Assembly (NCBI RefSeq): GCF_001590685.1
Contig: NZ_CP014616.1
Span: forward strand, 4,277,001 to 4,341,000
Source: Sporosarcina psychrophila
GTDB taxonomy: Bacteria; Bacillota; Bacilli; Bacillales_A; Planococcaceae
Direction: 5' to 3'
Length of the DNA stretch: 64,000 bases
A program made the translations under genes and the position numbers. Under the pieces are notes generated by a model. That model ran no database searches. It was not told the origin of the DNA and saw only the letters and a list, made by a program, of their open reading frames with translations. Positions 1 to 8,480 of the stretch are shown piece by piece. Within the stretch, counting starts at the first letter, position 1, and the number at the start of each line of letters is the position of its first letter.

Positions 1-335
1 TGTGCCACGGGAATTGGTTCGGAAATACCCGTCGATTCAATGATGATATAGTCAATATTACCTTCAGCCACAAGTTTTTCCACTTCTATCATTAAATCTT
101 CACGTAATGTGCAGCATATACAGCCATTCGACAGTTCAATAAGTTTTTCTTCCGTACGTGAAAAACCGTTGTTTTGTATTAAAGCCGAATCAATATTGAT
201 TTCACTCATGTCATTGACGATAACTGCAATTCGTAGTCCTTCGCGATTTGCAAGAAGATGATTTAAAACGGTTGTTTTACCCGCTCCTAAATAACCACTC
301 AACACCGTGACTGGAACTTTTTTTATTTCATTCAT
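1..335 (-). CDS. COG0523 (CobW/ZagA-like) GTPase, 5' part only
   Basis: N-terminal 111 residues of a P-loop metallochaperone GTPase; the gene runs off the left edge. Visible are the Walker A motif GYLGAGKTT near residue 13, a VNDMSEIN switch-like segment, and the family's GCICC (CxCC) metal motif near residue 70, followed by the ESTGISEP motif. The start is the ATG at 335. COG0523 proteins deliver zinc or other metals to client enzymes, usually when the metal is scarce. The Zur-type box just upstream fits the YciC/ZagA branch of Bacillus, which is repressed by zinc-loaded Zur. Assignment to COG0523 is firm; ZagA orthology is inferred from the box and cannot be tested without the C-terminal half. 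Confidence 0.9.
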   Translation of the reverse strand, partial: MNEIKKVPVTVLSGYLGAGKTTVLNHLLANREGLRIAVIVNDMSEINIDSALIQNNGFSRTEEKLIELSNGCICCTLREDLMIEVEKLVAEGNIDYIIIESTGISEPIPVA

Positions 336-356
336 AATGGACTGTCCTCTTTTCCT

Positions 357-377
357 AAATCGTAATGATTACGTTTT
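357..377. promoter_or_regulatory. Zur-type box
   Basis: The sequence AAATCGTAAT-G-ATTACGTTTT is a near-perfect inverted repeat centred on 367. It matches the Bacillus Zur consensus TCGTAATNATTACGA closely. It lies 22 bp before the start codon of the COG0523 gene, where a repressor would block transcription. It could also influence the divergent transporter gene at 579, but it is about 200 bp from that start. Confidence 0.75.
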
Positions 378-578
378 AAATATTACACAGAGAGATTCAA
401 TAATGCAAGTCGAAAATGAAAAAACCCTTACAAAAACTCATATATTTACGTTTTACAGCTTAAGTTCACAAGTTCCATCGAATTGCTTTAGATTATTAAG
501 TCTATTAGTTTCAATGCCTGCGTTTGTTGGGTAACCTAAAAGTGTAGCTATATTTAAATAAGAAAGGGTCGAATACAT

Positions 579-2063
579 TTGGAAAGCACAGAAAATATTA
601 CTAAGCCAAAACGAAATTTAAAACCGTATTGGATTGCCCTTGCATTCACCGTCATGATTGTCATCATGCTTCTTCCTAATTCTGGCGACTTGCCTGTAAT
701 GGGGCAACGTGCACTCGCTATTTTGGCATTTGCCGTCATTCTTTGGATGACGGAAGCAGTGGCATATCCGGTAAGTTCAGCAATGATTATCAGTCTACTT
801 GCGGTTACGCTCGGCCTTGCGCCGGATATGGCAAATCCCGATGTCATGCTAGGCACAAAATCCGCTCTTCAAATGGCCCTTGGCGGATTCTCCAATTCGG
901 CAGTTGCTCTTGTTGCTGCCGCTCTATTTTTAGCCGCAGCAATGCAAGCGACAAATCTTCACAAACGGTTGGCGCTCTATATCCTATCAAAAGTCGGGGT
1001 TAAAACAGGGGCTATCGTTTTCGGCGCCATAATTGTATCCATTGTACTTGCGTTCTTCGTACCAAGTGCAACAGCACGTGCGGGCGCAGTTGTTCCGATT
1101 CTCCTCGGAATGGTTGCAGCGTTCGGACTACCTCATAATAGTCGGCTTGGTGCACTTTTGGTCATCACTGCTGTTCAATCCGTCTCAATCTGGAATATAG
1201 GAATCAAAACCGGAGCCGCACAAAATATGGTTGCGCTCGGTTTCATTGAAAAGGAAATGGGTGTATCCGTCTCTTGGGGAGCTTGGTTCTTGTATGCAGC
1301 TCCGTGGGCAATCCTTATGTCTATTGCTTTGTATTTCATAATGATTAAGCTGATTAAGCCGGAAACACAGGTTGTCGAAGGCGGGAAAGAATTGATCCAA
1401 GGTCAGCTAAAAGAACTTGGTCCGATGAAATCGTCAGAAAAAAGATTAATTGTTGTCGCACTAGCACTGCTGTTCTTCTGGTCAACAGAAGAAGTACTCC
1501 ACCCGTTTGATACGACGACAGTGACTCTTGTCGCGATTGCGATTCTGCTCGCCCCAAGAATCGGCGTATTTGACTGGAAAACGGTTGAAAAACTTATTCC
1601 ATGGGGTACGATCATCGTCTTTGCTGTGGGGATTGCACTTGGTACCGTCCTCTTAGATACAGGAGGCGCTCAGTGGCTGTCCAATAGAGTGTTCGGTGCA
1701 ATGGGTCTTGACAATATGCCGCTTCTTGCAACGATTGCCTTGCTGTCGTTATTCAACATTCTCATTCACCTCGGATTCGCCAGTGCGACGAGCTTATCAT
1801 CGGCACTTATCCCGATTTTCATCGCGCTTACCACGACGATTTCCTTGGATGCGAACAGTGTCGGATTTGTCTTGATCCAACAATTCGTTATCAGTTTTGG
1901 GTTCCTTCTTCCAGTCAGCGCACCGCAAAACATGCTCGCTTACGGTACCGGTTCATTCACGGTAAAGGATTTCTTGAAATCAGGTATAGCGCTAACGGTT
2001 ATCGGGTATTTACTCATCCTGCTGTTTAGTGCTACGTATTGGAAATGGATTGGACTTTTATAA
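579..2063 (+). CDS. DASS/SLC13-family anion:sodium symporter (dicarboxylate or citrate type)
   Basis: A 494-residue integral membrane protein with about a dozen hydrophobic segments, the usual DASS length. The two re-entrant hairpin regions are recognisable: VPSATARAGAVVP near residue 165 and GFASATSLSSALIP near residue 405, variants of the Ser-Asn-Thr substrate/sodium motifs. DASS proteins import di- and tricarboxylates (succinate, malate, citrate) or sulfate, driven by sodium, or exchange them. The start is TTG at 579, with AGAAAGGG about 9 nt upstream. The gene is monocistronic and closed by the hairpin at 2066-2113. The substrate cannot be read from sequence; a carboxylate is most likely given the second tricarboxylate system at 40-43 kb. 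Confidence 0.88.
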   Translation: MESTENITKPKRNLKPYWIALAFTVMIVIMLLPNSGDLPVMGQRALAILAFAVILWMTEAVAYPVSSAMIISLLAVTLGLAPDMANPDVMLGTKSALQMALGGFSNSAVALVAAALFLAAAMQATNLHKRLALYILSKVGVKTGAIVFGAIIVSIVLAFFVPSATARAGAVVPILLGMVAAFGLPHNSRLGALLVITAVQSVSIWNIGIKTGAAQNMVALGFIEKEMGVSVSWGAWFLYAAPWAILMSIALYFIMIKLIKPETQVVEGGKELIQGQLKELGPMKSSEKRLIVVALALLFFWSTEEVLHPFDTTTVTLVAIAILLAPRIGVFDWKTVEKLIPWGTIIVFAVGIALGTVLLDTGGAQWLSNRVFGAMGLDNMPLLATIALLSLFNILIHLGFASATSLSSALIPIFIALTTTISLDANSVGFVLIQQFVISFGFLLPVSAPQNMLAYGTGSFTVKDFLKSGIALTVIGYLLILLFSATYWKWIGLL

Positions 2064-2065
2064 TA

Positions 2066-2113
2066 TAAAACGAGTTACTTGGAAATCGACTGCCCAAGTA
2101 ACTCGTTTTATTT
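2066..2113. terminator. Bidirectional rho-independent terminator
   Basis: A perfect 16-bp stem (2067-2082 with 2094-2109; arms begin AAAACGAGTTACTTGG) with A- and T-rich flanks on both sides. It lies between the convergent transporter and glycosyltransferase genes and can stop transcription from either side. Confidence 0.93.
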
Positions 2114-3409
2114 TGACTTAAATCTCTCTGTTTTATCCCAGCCAATTGTTTGGCGGTTTTTCTTAGCCTTTATATAAAAGATTAAACTGCGCACGAACAA
2201 ATAGGAAAATAGCTGTGCGTACGTAAAGTACATAATGACACTGACAAAAATATTAACTGGTGAAAAGGTTCTTTGACTCGCCTGTGCTGCAAATAACTGC
2301 GCTGTATACACAATATAGGCAAGATACCAGATGAATAAGAGCGGATAGGTGTATTCGATAAAAAAGACATCAAGGATTCCCAGCACAAACCATATATAGG
2401 AAAACACAAGAAAAAACCAAAAAATGACGTAAACAAGCAGCTGATGAATGGAATGGACGAGCAGCTTGCCTTTGAAATAACCTGGTTCTGTTAGTGTTTT
2501 TTCTACAATATACAAGTTCCCTTGCAGCCATCTTGTCCGTTGTTTCAAGTAGACGCCAAGCGTTTCAGGCTCTTGTTCCCATGTGATTGACTCTGGGACA
2601 ATCGGCAAATAATACCCTTTTTGTGTAATACGCAGTGTCAATTCTGCATCTTCCGCAATAGCGTATGGATCGTATCCTCCAAGCTCTTCTATGACCGATC
2701 GCTTTACAAGCATGTTCGTGCCAGTAAGTGATCCGGTTTTGAACAATTGCCACCTTCCCGATTGCATAAGCAGTTGAAATACTTGAAACTCAATAGAAAT
2801 CATTCTTGTAAGCCAAGTGGCTGATTCATTCATCGTTCTTACATATCCGACAGCCCCGCCTGCCCGTTCCTGTGTCTCTGCAATTGCGACCAACTTTACA
2901 AGCGCATGCCGCTCTGGTTGATTATCCGCATCATAGACACAATAATATTTGTTATCCGAAATACTTAGTCCATAATTAAGTACCCTCGATTTTCCACGTG
3001 GCTCACCTGGAGGTACTTTTATATGGTGGACATTTTTAAAGGCATTTGCAAACGCATCCGCGATTTCGTCTGTATTATCAGATGAGTTGTCATTCAATAT
3101 ATAAATTTGCAGAATACCTGGATAATCGATTGCAACCATCGCTTCTATTGTGTCCTTAATAACAACTCCTTCATTGTGAGCTGGGATTAAAATATCTACA
3201 CCCGGATAATAGTCCAATACCGGGATTTTTTTGTTTGTAAGTCGGCTATACAATCCAGCAATCGTTAAAATAGAATAATAAAGGAGCAATACTAAAAAAA
3301 GTGCTGTAGTAAAAAACAATAACAATCTAACATTGAATATCACCGCGACTACAAGCAGAGTAAGAAACAGAGAAAAACTCAGAATTAAAACCCAAAGTCG
3401 ACCTTTCAT
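2108..3409 (-). CDS. Membrane family-2 glycosyltransferase (processive, BcsA/IcaA/YdaM-like)
   Basis: A 433-residue protein with two N-terminal membrane segments, a cytosolic GT-A domain and three or four C-terminal membrane segments. Catalytic motifs in order: DDNSSDNT near residue 100, DADNQPE (DxD type) near 165, EDAELTLR near 255 and QRTRWLQG (QxxRW) near 290. That D, DxD, ED, QxxRW set marks processive polysaccharide synthases that polymerise and extrude a glycan. It overlaps the upstream degenerate-GGDEF gene by 4 nt (ATGA), so the two are translationally coupled. The pair resembles ydaK-ydaM of the B. subtilis ydaJKLMN exopolysaccharide operon without its other members. The sugar product is unknown. 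Confidence 0.88.
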   Translation of the reverse strand: MKGRLWVLILSFSLFLTLLVVAVIFNVRLLLFFTTALFLVLLLYYSILTIAGLYSRLTNKKIPVLDYYPGVDILIPAHNEGVVIKDTIEAMVAIDYPGILQIYILNDNSSDNTDEIADAFANAFKNVHHIKVPPGEPRGKSRVLNYGLSISDNKYYCVYDADNQPERHALVKLVAIAETQERAGGAVGYVRTMNESATWLTRMISIEFQVFQLLMQSGRWQLFKTGSLTGTNMLVKRSVIEELGGYDPYAIAEDAELTLRITQKGYYLPIVPESITWEQEPETLGVYLKQRTRWLQGNLYIVEKTLTEPGYFKGKLLVHSIHQLLVYVIFWFFLVFSYIWFVLGILDVFFIEYTYPLLFIWYLAYIVYTAQLFAAQASQRTFSPVNIFVSVIMYFTYAQLFSYLFVRSLIFYIKAKKNRQTIGWDKTERFKSK

Positions 3410-4188
3410 GTGACCACCGCCGATTCACGCAAGGTCTTATCTCCGTCTATTTTTATTACGGTCCACCTAATCTTCTCGATGGTACCCTCTTCTAGACGTT
3501 CTATCATGAGTTTTTCGAGCCGTCCCCTTACAATACCAAGGCCTTCTTCTTCAGTATTCTGAACTAGAACTATCAGTGTTGTATTATCATATTGACCGAC
3601 GATATCATAGTTTTTCCTAAACGCCGCATACATCATACTTGCTAGAGTATGCATGACTTTCTTCTGAACCGTCCGATTCATATCAATTAAATCTGCTTTT
3701 AAATAGAATCCTGTTTCCTGACGGCGGCTCATATTAGATAATATAAGTACCGCCTGTTTCTCAAATTCATGCTTCGTCAAAACGCCCTCTTCCAAAATAT
3801 ATTCTTCTAACTGAGCAATACGGCTTTTTAGTAACCTATTTTCCGTACCAATCTGATAGACATATTTCGACAAGCTATATAACGAAAATAAATGAATCAA
3901 GAAAATGAAATGCAGACCGATTGCCAACGCCTGTTCACCCGGTTGCCAGCCTTCTTTAAATGCTAGGAAGAAAATATAGAATACTGTCACAAGCATTAAT
4001 GTGATATAAAAGAAAAATGCAGCTCTGTCCGACACACTGAAGAATAATAATGCTAGAACACCGAATGCCAAATAGTAATAAAGCGGTACCGCATTGTATG
4101 TAATGATCAATATGGCTAGTATCGACAAGAGCCAACTGATTGAGGCAACCGGCAGTTTAACTCGGTCCCAAACTGTTTGATTCCTCAA
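3406..4188 (-). CDS. Membrane protein with degenerate GGDEF domain (YdaK-like)
   Basis: About 260 residues: four or five hydrophobic segments in the first 120, a short coiled linker, then a GGDEF-type fold. At the active-site position, where cyclases have RYGGDEF, this protein reads QYDNTTL, so cyclase activity is not expected. The upstream I-site position, normally RxxD, reads KNYD. Such degenerate domains in Bacillus (YdaK) act as c-di-GMP receptors controlling a partner glycosyltransferase. I chose TTG at 4188, which has AAGGTGAT 4-5 nt upstream; GTG at 4197 is the alternative but has no good ribosome site. The fold call rests on motif alignment and the neighbour; whether it still binds c-di-GMP is open. 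Confidence 0.7.
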   Translation of the reverse strand: MRNQTVWDRVKLPVASISWLLSILAILIITYNAVPLYYYLAFGVLALLFFSVSDRAAFFFYITLMLVTVFYIFFLAFKEGWQPGEQALAIGLHFIFLIHLFSLYSLSKYVYQIGTENRLLKSRIAQLEEYILEEGVLTKHEFEKQAVLILSNMSRRQETGFYLKADLIDMNRTVQKKVMHTLASMMYAAFRKNYDIVGQYDNTTLIVLVQNTEEEGLGIVRGRLEKLMIERLEEGTIEKIRWTVIKIDGDKTLRESAVVT

Positions 4189-4274
4189 TGAAATCACCTT
4201 CTTTCTTATTTTCCTATTCCCTCTTTCAATGGTAAAAAAACCGGTGAAACACTTCTTTTATAGTTAAACAATGT

Positions 4275-4299
4275 GTTTATAGAAATCGATTCAGGGAAT
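4275..4299 (+). promoter_or_regulatory. SigB-type promoter of the SDR gene
   Basis: GTTTAT (4275-4280), a 13-bp spacer, then GGGAAT (4294-4299) matches the SigB consensus GTTTWW-N12-15-GGGWAW. It lies about 40 bp before the ATG at 4338. Related dehydrogenases of B. subtilis (YdaD/GSP39, YhdF, YhxD) are SigB general-stress genes, which supports the reading. Confidence 0.7.
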
Positions 4300-4337
4300 A
4301 ATCCCTCTATACGACAATCAGCAGAGGAGGAATTATT

Positions 4338-5219
4338 ATGCCAAAAGATAAATACGAAAAAATTGATAATCAGGTTTCAGGGCAGACTCAGGACCAGCAA
4401 CCTGGTGTAGAGGAGGAAATGAATCCGGCGCCGATTTATGACGATGAGAATTATAAAGGTTCAGGCAAATTGACAGGAAAAAGCGCTTTAATCACAGGCG
4501 GCGATAGCGGTATCGGTCGGGCAGTAGCCGTCGCCTTTGCAAAAGAAGGTGCGAATGTAGCGATTGCATATTTGAGTGAACAGGAGGATATCGACGCAGA
4601 TAAAACGGTGAAGCTCATTGAAGGCTATGGTGGAAAAGCACTGAAAATCCGAATCGATATTAGTGAGGAAGAGCATTGCGAGCAATTGGTGGATGAGGTT
4701 GTTAATGAATTCGGTGGTTTGAATATTCTTGTCAACAATGCCGGTAAACAGTTTCCACAAAAAGATATCTCGTTGATTTCAGCCGATCAGCTTCGGGAAA
4801 CGTTCGACACGAATTTCTTCGGTTTATTTTATATGACGAAGGCGGCTTTGAATCATATGACTGACGGCGATACCATCATCAATACCTCATCTATTACGGC
4901 GTATAATGGGTCAAAAGAATTGCTCGATTATTCCGCAACAAAAGGTGCGATTACTTCCTTTACACGTTCTATTGCACTAAACTTGGCCGAAAAAGGAATA
5001 CGTGTCAACGCCGTTGCGCCTGGTCCAATTTGGACACCGCTCATTCCGGCCACGTTTGACGCAAAGAAAGTCAAAGAACATGGAGCAAACACACCGGTTA
5101 AACGTCGGGGCCAACCTGCTGAAAATGCGCCGGCTTATGTGTTTCTCGCTTCAAGTGATTCCAGTTATATGACTGGCCAGACAATACATGTTGATGGTGG
5201 CGATTTTGTAGGATCTTGA
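4338..5219 (+). CDS. Short-chain dehydrogenase/reductase, general-stress type (YdaD/YhdF-like)
   Basis: 293 residues, the length typical of the extended-N-terminus SDRs. It has a hydrophilic 45-residue leader rich in Q, D and E; the NAD(P)-binding motif TGGDSGIGRA near residue 54; NNAG near 135; the catalytic Ser in NTSSITAYNGS near 190; and YSATKGA (YxxxK) near 203. It is therefore an intact NAD(P)-dependent oxidoreductase of the classical Rossmann type. The start ATG is preceded by GAGGAGGAA. The gene stands alone behind a SigB-type promoter, so induction in general stress or stationary phase is expected. The substrate is unknown. Confidence 0.92.
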   Translation: MPKDKYEKIDNQVSGQTQDQQPGVEEEMNPAPIYDDENYKGSGKLTGKSALITGGDSGIGRAVAVAFAKEGANVAIAYLSEQEDIDADKTVKLIEGYGGKALKIRIDISEEEHCEQLVDEVVNEFGGLNILVNNAGKQFPQKDISLISADQLRETFDTNFFGLFYMTKAALNHMTDGDTIINTSSITAYNGSKELLDYSATKGAITSFTRSIALNLAEKGIRVNAVAPGPIWTPLIPATFDAKKVKEHGANTPVKRRGQPAENAPAYVFLASSDSSYMTGQTIHVDGGDFVGS

Positions 5220-5268
5220 ACGGATTATATAACCATTCGTGGGAATTCCTATAAGGTATATTACTGCG

Positions 5269-5455
5269 CGTTGTTTAGTTTCTGCAAAGCGCCGTCTAGT
5301 TGATGCGATACGTTGCTTAGTTCTTTGGTTACGTTGCGAACTCCGAATTATGTTGTTTAGTTTTAGGCAAACGTTGTCTAGTCGACGCAATGCGTTGTTT
5401 ACTTTTGGCAGAATGGTGTCTTGTTCAGCCAAAACGTTACGAACTTATAGCAATC
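5269..5455 (+). repeat. Degenerate 21-bp tandem repeat array A (9 units)
   Basis: Nine head-to-tail units begin at 5269, 5290, 5311, 5332, 5351, 5372, 5393, 5414 and 5435. All are 21 bp except the unit at 5332, which is 19 bp. The consensus is CGTTGTTTAGTTN3GCAA plus two free bases; the first 12 positions are best conserved. The array lies between the 3' ends of two convergent genes. The same unit recurs in array B at 43114-43342 on the opposite strand. A 21-bp period is two DNA helical turns. I do not recognise the family. Confidence 0.8.
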
Positions 5456-5460
5456 AACAA

Positions 5461-5503
5461 AAAGCCCCTCTATCACGGAATTCCTTCCGCCTAGAGGGGC
5501 TAC
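5461..5503 (-). terminator. Rho-independent terminator of the yhgE-type gene
   Basis: The stem AGCCCCTCTA (5463-5472) pairs with TAGAGGGGCT (5492-5501), with an inner CGGAA/TTCCG. Read on the minus strand it ends in a T run, so it serves the leftward gene at 5608-7809. Confidence 0.8.
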
Positions 5504-5515
5504 TTTAACTTGATT

Positions 5516-5600
5516 GAGCCTCCGGCGGATGTCACAAATTTTGAAAGGAGTTAATTGCGCAAGCGCAATTCAAAATTTGGACGTAATTTCGCCGAGGCGT
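5516..5600. repeat. About 85-bp nested palindromic element
   Basis: Three nested pairs of arms: GCCTCCGGCG (5518-5527) with CGCCGAGGC (5590-5598); AAATTTTG (5536-5543) with CAAAATTT (5571-5578); AATTGCGC (5553-5560) with GCGCAATT (5563-5570), loop AA. It abuts the 3' end of the yhgE-type gene. The layout resembles the short intergenic palindromes (REP or MITE-like) seen in Bacillales genomes. It is the only copy in this window. Confidence 0.6.
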
Positions 5601-5607
5601 AATTAAT

Positions 5608-7809
5608 TTACGCTTCTACTGTTTCTTTTGAATACCTCTTTTTGTAAAGAAGTGCAAAGTATCCGAATGTAATCGCAAGGAACGCGACCATGAATCCGAT
5701 GAGAATACCGTTATTCATCCAAAGGAATGACATATTGCCTGTTGAGATGGCGGCTTTGAATGCTTGTACGGAATACGTCATCGGCAATAATGTGTTGAAA
5801 ATTTGCAGTGGTGCCGGTATTAATTCGAGCGGGAATGTCCCTGCGCTTGTCGTCAATTGCAAGATCAGGACAAGGATTGCTACAAAACGTCCCGCGTCTG
5901 AAAGAATGGACACGCACATCTGTACAAGCGCAATGAATGTGTAGCTCGTGATGATCGCAGTCAAGACGAATAACGGTGTATTCACTGTTTCCATGCCGAG
6001 TGCAAATTTCACAACTCCTGCTGCGATAAGTGCCTGCAATAGACCGACGATCGCCAGCACAGAAACTTTACTTGTGAACCATCCGAATGCCCCTGTCGGT
6101 TTAATAGCCGGTTCGACTAGCGGGAAGACGATGGAAAGAAGAAGCGCACCAACAAATAATCCAAGTGACAAGAAGTATGGTGCAAAACCGGTACCATAGT
6201 TCGGTACTTGGTTAATGCCATCTTTCTCAACATCTACAGGTGCCCCGACCATTCCATATGTTTTGTCTGTCGGATTCACTTCACTGGCAGTTCCATTTGC
6301 TTCCGCAAGTTTTTCTTGCAGTGTCAATGTTCCTTCATCAAGTTCAACTATACCATCAGCAATTGTCGCTGATCCTTTAGCAAGTTCTTGCGATTTAGAT
6401 GCAAGTGTTTCTGTTCCTGTTTGTAGTGTACCCGTTCCTTCTGTTAATGAAGTGAGGCCTGTTGCAAGATCGGATGACCCTTTCTGTGCAGCCGTGACGC
6501 CTTCAGAAAATTGTTTCAATCCAGCTGCAAGTGTATCGTTGCCTGACGCAAGAGCGTTCGCCCCTTCAATTAGTTGTGGGGAAGATCCGTTCAACTTCTC
6601 TAACCCAGCAAGTCCTTGACTATGTGCGCCGGAAAGTTGACCTGCAGCGCCATTTAAATCTGTGGTACCTGCCGCCATTGAAGCTGTACCAGCAGATAAT
6701 TCTTTCATTCCGCCAGAAAGTTCAGCGCTTCCTTGTTTCAATTGGCCGAGTGTTTCTTTGATTGCAGTTTGTTGTTCCTCTGAAAGTTCAGCAAGAACAG
6801 GAGCGAGCTGTGTAGACAACCCCTCAATTCCAGCAGTTAAATTTCCGGCCGCACCAGAAAGCTGACCTGCCGCACCATTCAATTGCCCTGATTTCTCTTT
6901 CAATGTCCCAACAGCTGCGTTAAATTCTTGTTCCTTCTGACCCATTTGACCGTAACTTGCGGTCAATTGGCCGACACCTTCTGTATAGCCAGCGATGCCA
7001 TCCTTAAGTCCTCCAGCTCCTGCTGACGCCTTTTGTGCACCTGCAAGAAGATCTTTTGACCCTTGCGATAAAGTACCGAGTCCTTTATTCAACTCATTGG
7101 CACCTTTAGCTGCATCGTTCGCTCCTTGTGCAAGTTTCTGTGAACCATCCGCAAGTGTAATCGTGCTACTTGCCAACGTTTCAAGATACCCTTTCAATTC
7201 ATCTGCACCTGATGATAGTTTTGCGGCACCATCATGTAATTCACCGGCGCCGTCCGCCGCTTCACCGAATCCATCGCCCATTTCCGTAATGGAATCAAAG
7301 AGCTTTTCCGCGTACGTTGAAGCGACTTGTTCATTCACTTCTGCACGGATCCGATCCATTGCCGTTTCTCCGATCTGAGCAGATAGGAAGTTGAACCCTT
7401 CATTTGGCTTATAGACAATTGTCAGTTTTTCCGGTTCATCATCCAAAAGTGTTGTTGCATGTTCGGAGAAGTTTTCCGGTATTTCAATTACGACGTAATA
7501 ATCTTCATTTTCGAGCCCATTTTCTGCATCTGATTTTGATACTTTCTTAAAATCAAACTGCTTACTGTCAATTAATTTATCGGTCAGTTCTTTCCCAAGG
7601 GCCAACTGTTTGCCGTCCATTTCCGCTCCATTATCAAGGTCGACGATTGCAACAGGCAAATCACTCATATTGGCATATGGATTCCAAAACGCCCATAAAA
7701 ACATGCCTGCATAAAGGACAGGGATAAACAATATAGCTATCAGTGGAACGATTATTTTTTTTGAACGTAAGAGCAGTTTCCACTCTGCCCATGTCATTGA
7801 ATTTTTCAT
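5608..7809 (-). CDS. yhgE: YhgE/Pip-family membrane protein, ABC-2-like transport protein
   Basis: 733 residues. One N-terminal membrane segment (about residues 19-42), a long extracytoplasmic region (about 45-540), then five C-terminal membrane segments of the ABC-2 permease type. The middle of the extracytoplasmic part (about 185-500) is a low-complexity tract of Gly/Ala-rich, Leu-anchored pseudo-repeats such as LSGAAGNLTAG and GADELKG, as in YhgE and the lactococcal phage-infection protein Pip. Family members are linked to export of cell-wall or membrane stressors; exact substrates are unclear. Start ATG with AGGAGGAAG upstream. The TetR gene directly upstream and the shared 23-bp sites indicate specific repression. 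Confidence 0.88.
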   Translation of the reverse strand: MKNSMTWAEWKLLLRSKKIIVPLIAILFIPVLYAGMFLWAFWNPYANMSDLPVAIVDLDNGAEMDGKQLALGKELTDKLIDSKQFDFKKVSKSDAENGLENEDYYVVIEIPENFSEHATTLLDDEPEKLTIVYKPNEGFNFLSAQIGETAMDRIRAEVNEQVASTYAEKLFDSITEMGDGFGEAADGAGELHDGAAKLSSGADELKGYLETLASSTITLADGSQKLAQGANDAAKGANELNKGLGTLSQGSKDLLAGAQKASAGAGGLKDGIAGYTEGVGQLTASYGQMGQKEQEFNAAVGTLKEKSGQLNGAAGQLSGAAGNLTAGIEGLSTQLAPVLAELSEEQQTAIKETLGQLKQGSAELSGGMKELSAGTASMAAGTTDLNGAAGQLSGAHSQGLAGLEKLNGSSPQLIEGANALASGNDTLAAGLKQFSEGVTAAQKGSSDLATGLTSLTEGTGTLQTGTETLASKSQELAKGSATIADGIVELDEGTLTLQEKLAEANGTASEVNPTDKTYGMVGAPVDVEKDGINQVPNYGTGFAPYFLSLGLFVGALLLSIVFPLVEPAIKPTGAFGWFTSKVSVLAIVGLLQALIAAGVVKFALGMETVNTPLFVLTAIITSYTFIALVQMCVSILSDAGRFVAILVLILQLTTSAGTFPLELIPAPLQIFNTLLPMTYSVQAFKAAISTGNMSFLWMNNGILIGFMVAFLAITFGYFALLYKKRYSKETVEA

Positions 7810-7833
7810 CTATTTACTTCCTCCTGTACTGGT

Positions 7834-7856
7834 TGACCACTTTCCTCAAGTAGTCA
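7834..7856. promoter_or_regulatory. Candidate TetR operator before yhgE
   Basis: A 23-bp imperfect dyad, TGACCA-N13-AGTCA, 25 bp before the yhgE start codon. It has the same length and outer bases (TGACCA and GTCA) as the site at 8481-8503 in front of the tetR gene. This suggests that one repressor binds both. Confidence 0.5.
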
Positions 7857-7870
7857 TTTCAGAATAAAAA

Positions 7871-7897
7871 ATAAAGTCTCAAACTAAGAGACTTTTA
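7871..7897 (-). terminator. Hairpin at the end of the tetR gene
   Basis: AAAGTCTC (7873-7880) pairs with GAGACTTT (7888-7895) and is followed on the minus strand by an A/T-rich ATTTTTTATT tract. The stem overlaps the last codons and stop of tetR. It probably separates tetR from yhgE, which then relies on its own promoter. Confidence 0.6.
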
Positions 7898-8448
7898 AAA
7901 ATGGTCCCATTTAATAACGCAGCGATACGCTCTTCCGATAGCTCTTCATCGTGGGTTTTATCCCAGTCTGAGACAAGTGCGAGGTATGCTTTAAATAACA
8001 TATATGCGACAAGTTCTGTATCGCAAGGCTTTACTTCACCTTTGGCAATTCCCTTTTCGATCTTCTCTTTTACATAAAAAACGATTTCTTTTTCAATTGC
8101 CTGTAGCACTTCACCTACGGCAGGTGTACGCAGTTCTTTTTCTTCATCTATTAACTTCACATACAATTGATGCGTTCCACGGAATTTGAGCATTTGCATC
8201 AGTCTAGCATGGGCATTTTGTTCAAAAGGTGCACCTTCAACAGAAACAGCATCTGCTTCCGCACGCATTTCGTTAATCATCTTCAATACAATGGCATTGA
8301 ACAGTTCTTCTTTATTGGAGAAGAACGTATAGATTGTTCCTTTGCCGACATTCGCAATTTTCGCAACTTGGTCCATCGTTGTTGCTTTATAGCCGAACAG
8401 CGAAAATGATTTCGCGGCTCCCTCGAGAATTTCTTGCCTGCGGTCCAT
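7879..8448 (-). CDS. TetR/AcrR-family transcriptional repressor next to yhgE
   Basis: 189 residues. The N-terminal 60 carry the TetR helix-turn-helix (TTMDQVAKIANVGKGTIYTFF, where GxGTIYTFF is the recognition end) and the following KEELFNA helix. The rest is a helical ligand-binding and dimerisation domain. Start ATG with GAGGTGG upstream. The gene lies directly upstream of the yhgE-type gene on the same strand, and matching 23-bp dyads precede both. It most likely represses itself and yhgE until a membrane-active compound binds. The inducer is unknown. Confidence 0.88.
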   Translation of the reverse strand: MDRRQEILEGAAKSFSLFGYKATTMDQVAKIANVGKGTIYTFFSNKEELFNAIVLKMINEMRAEADAVSVEGAPFEQNAHARLMQMLKFRGTHQLYVKLIDEEKELRTPAVGEVLQAIEKEIVFYVKEKIEKGIAKGEVKPCDTELVAYMLFKAYLALVSDWDKTHDEELSEERIAALLNGTIFKSLLV

Positions 8449-8480
8449 TTTTCCACCTCACTTTGAATGGATTATTTTAT

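Noticed and set aside
5269-5455. CRISPR array
   Set aside because: The repeats are 21 bp with no unique spacers between them, are strongly degenerate, and no cas gene is present.
5239-5508. 89-codon frame across array A
   Set aside because: Same periodicity effect as in array B; it also runs through the terminator stem and has no ribosome site.
5690-7378. Several long plus-strand frames opposite yhgE
   Set aside because: They mirror the Gly/Ala/Leu pseudo-repeats of yhgE, have no ribosome sites and resemble no protein family.
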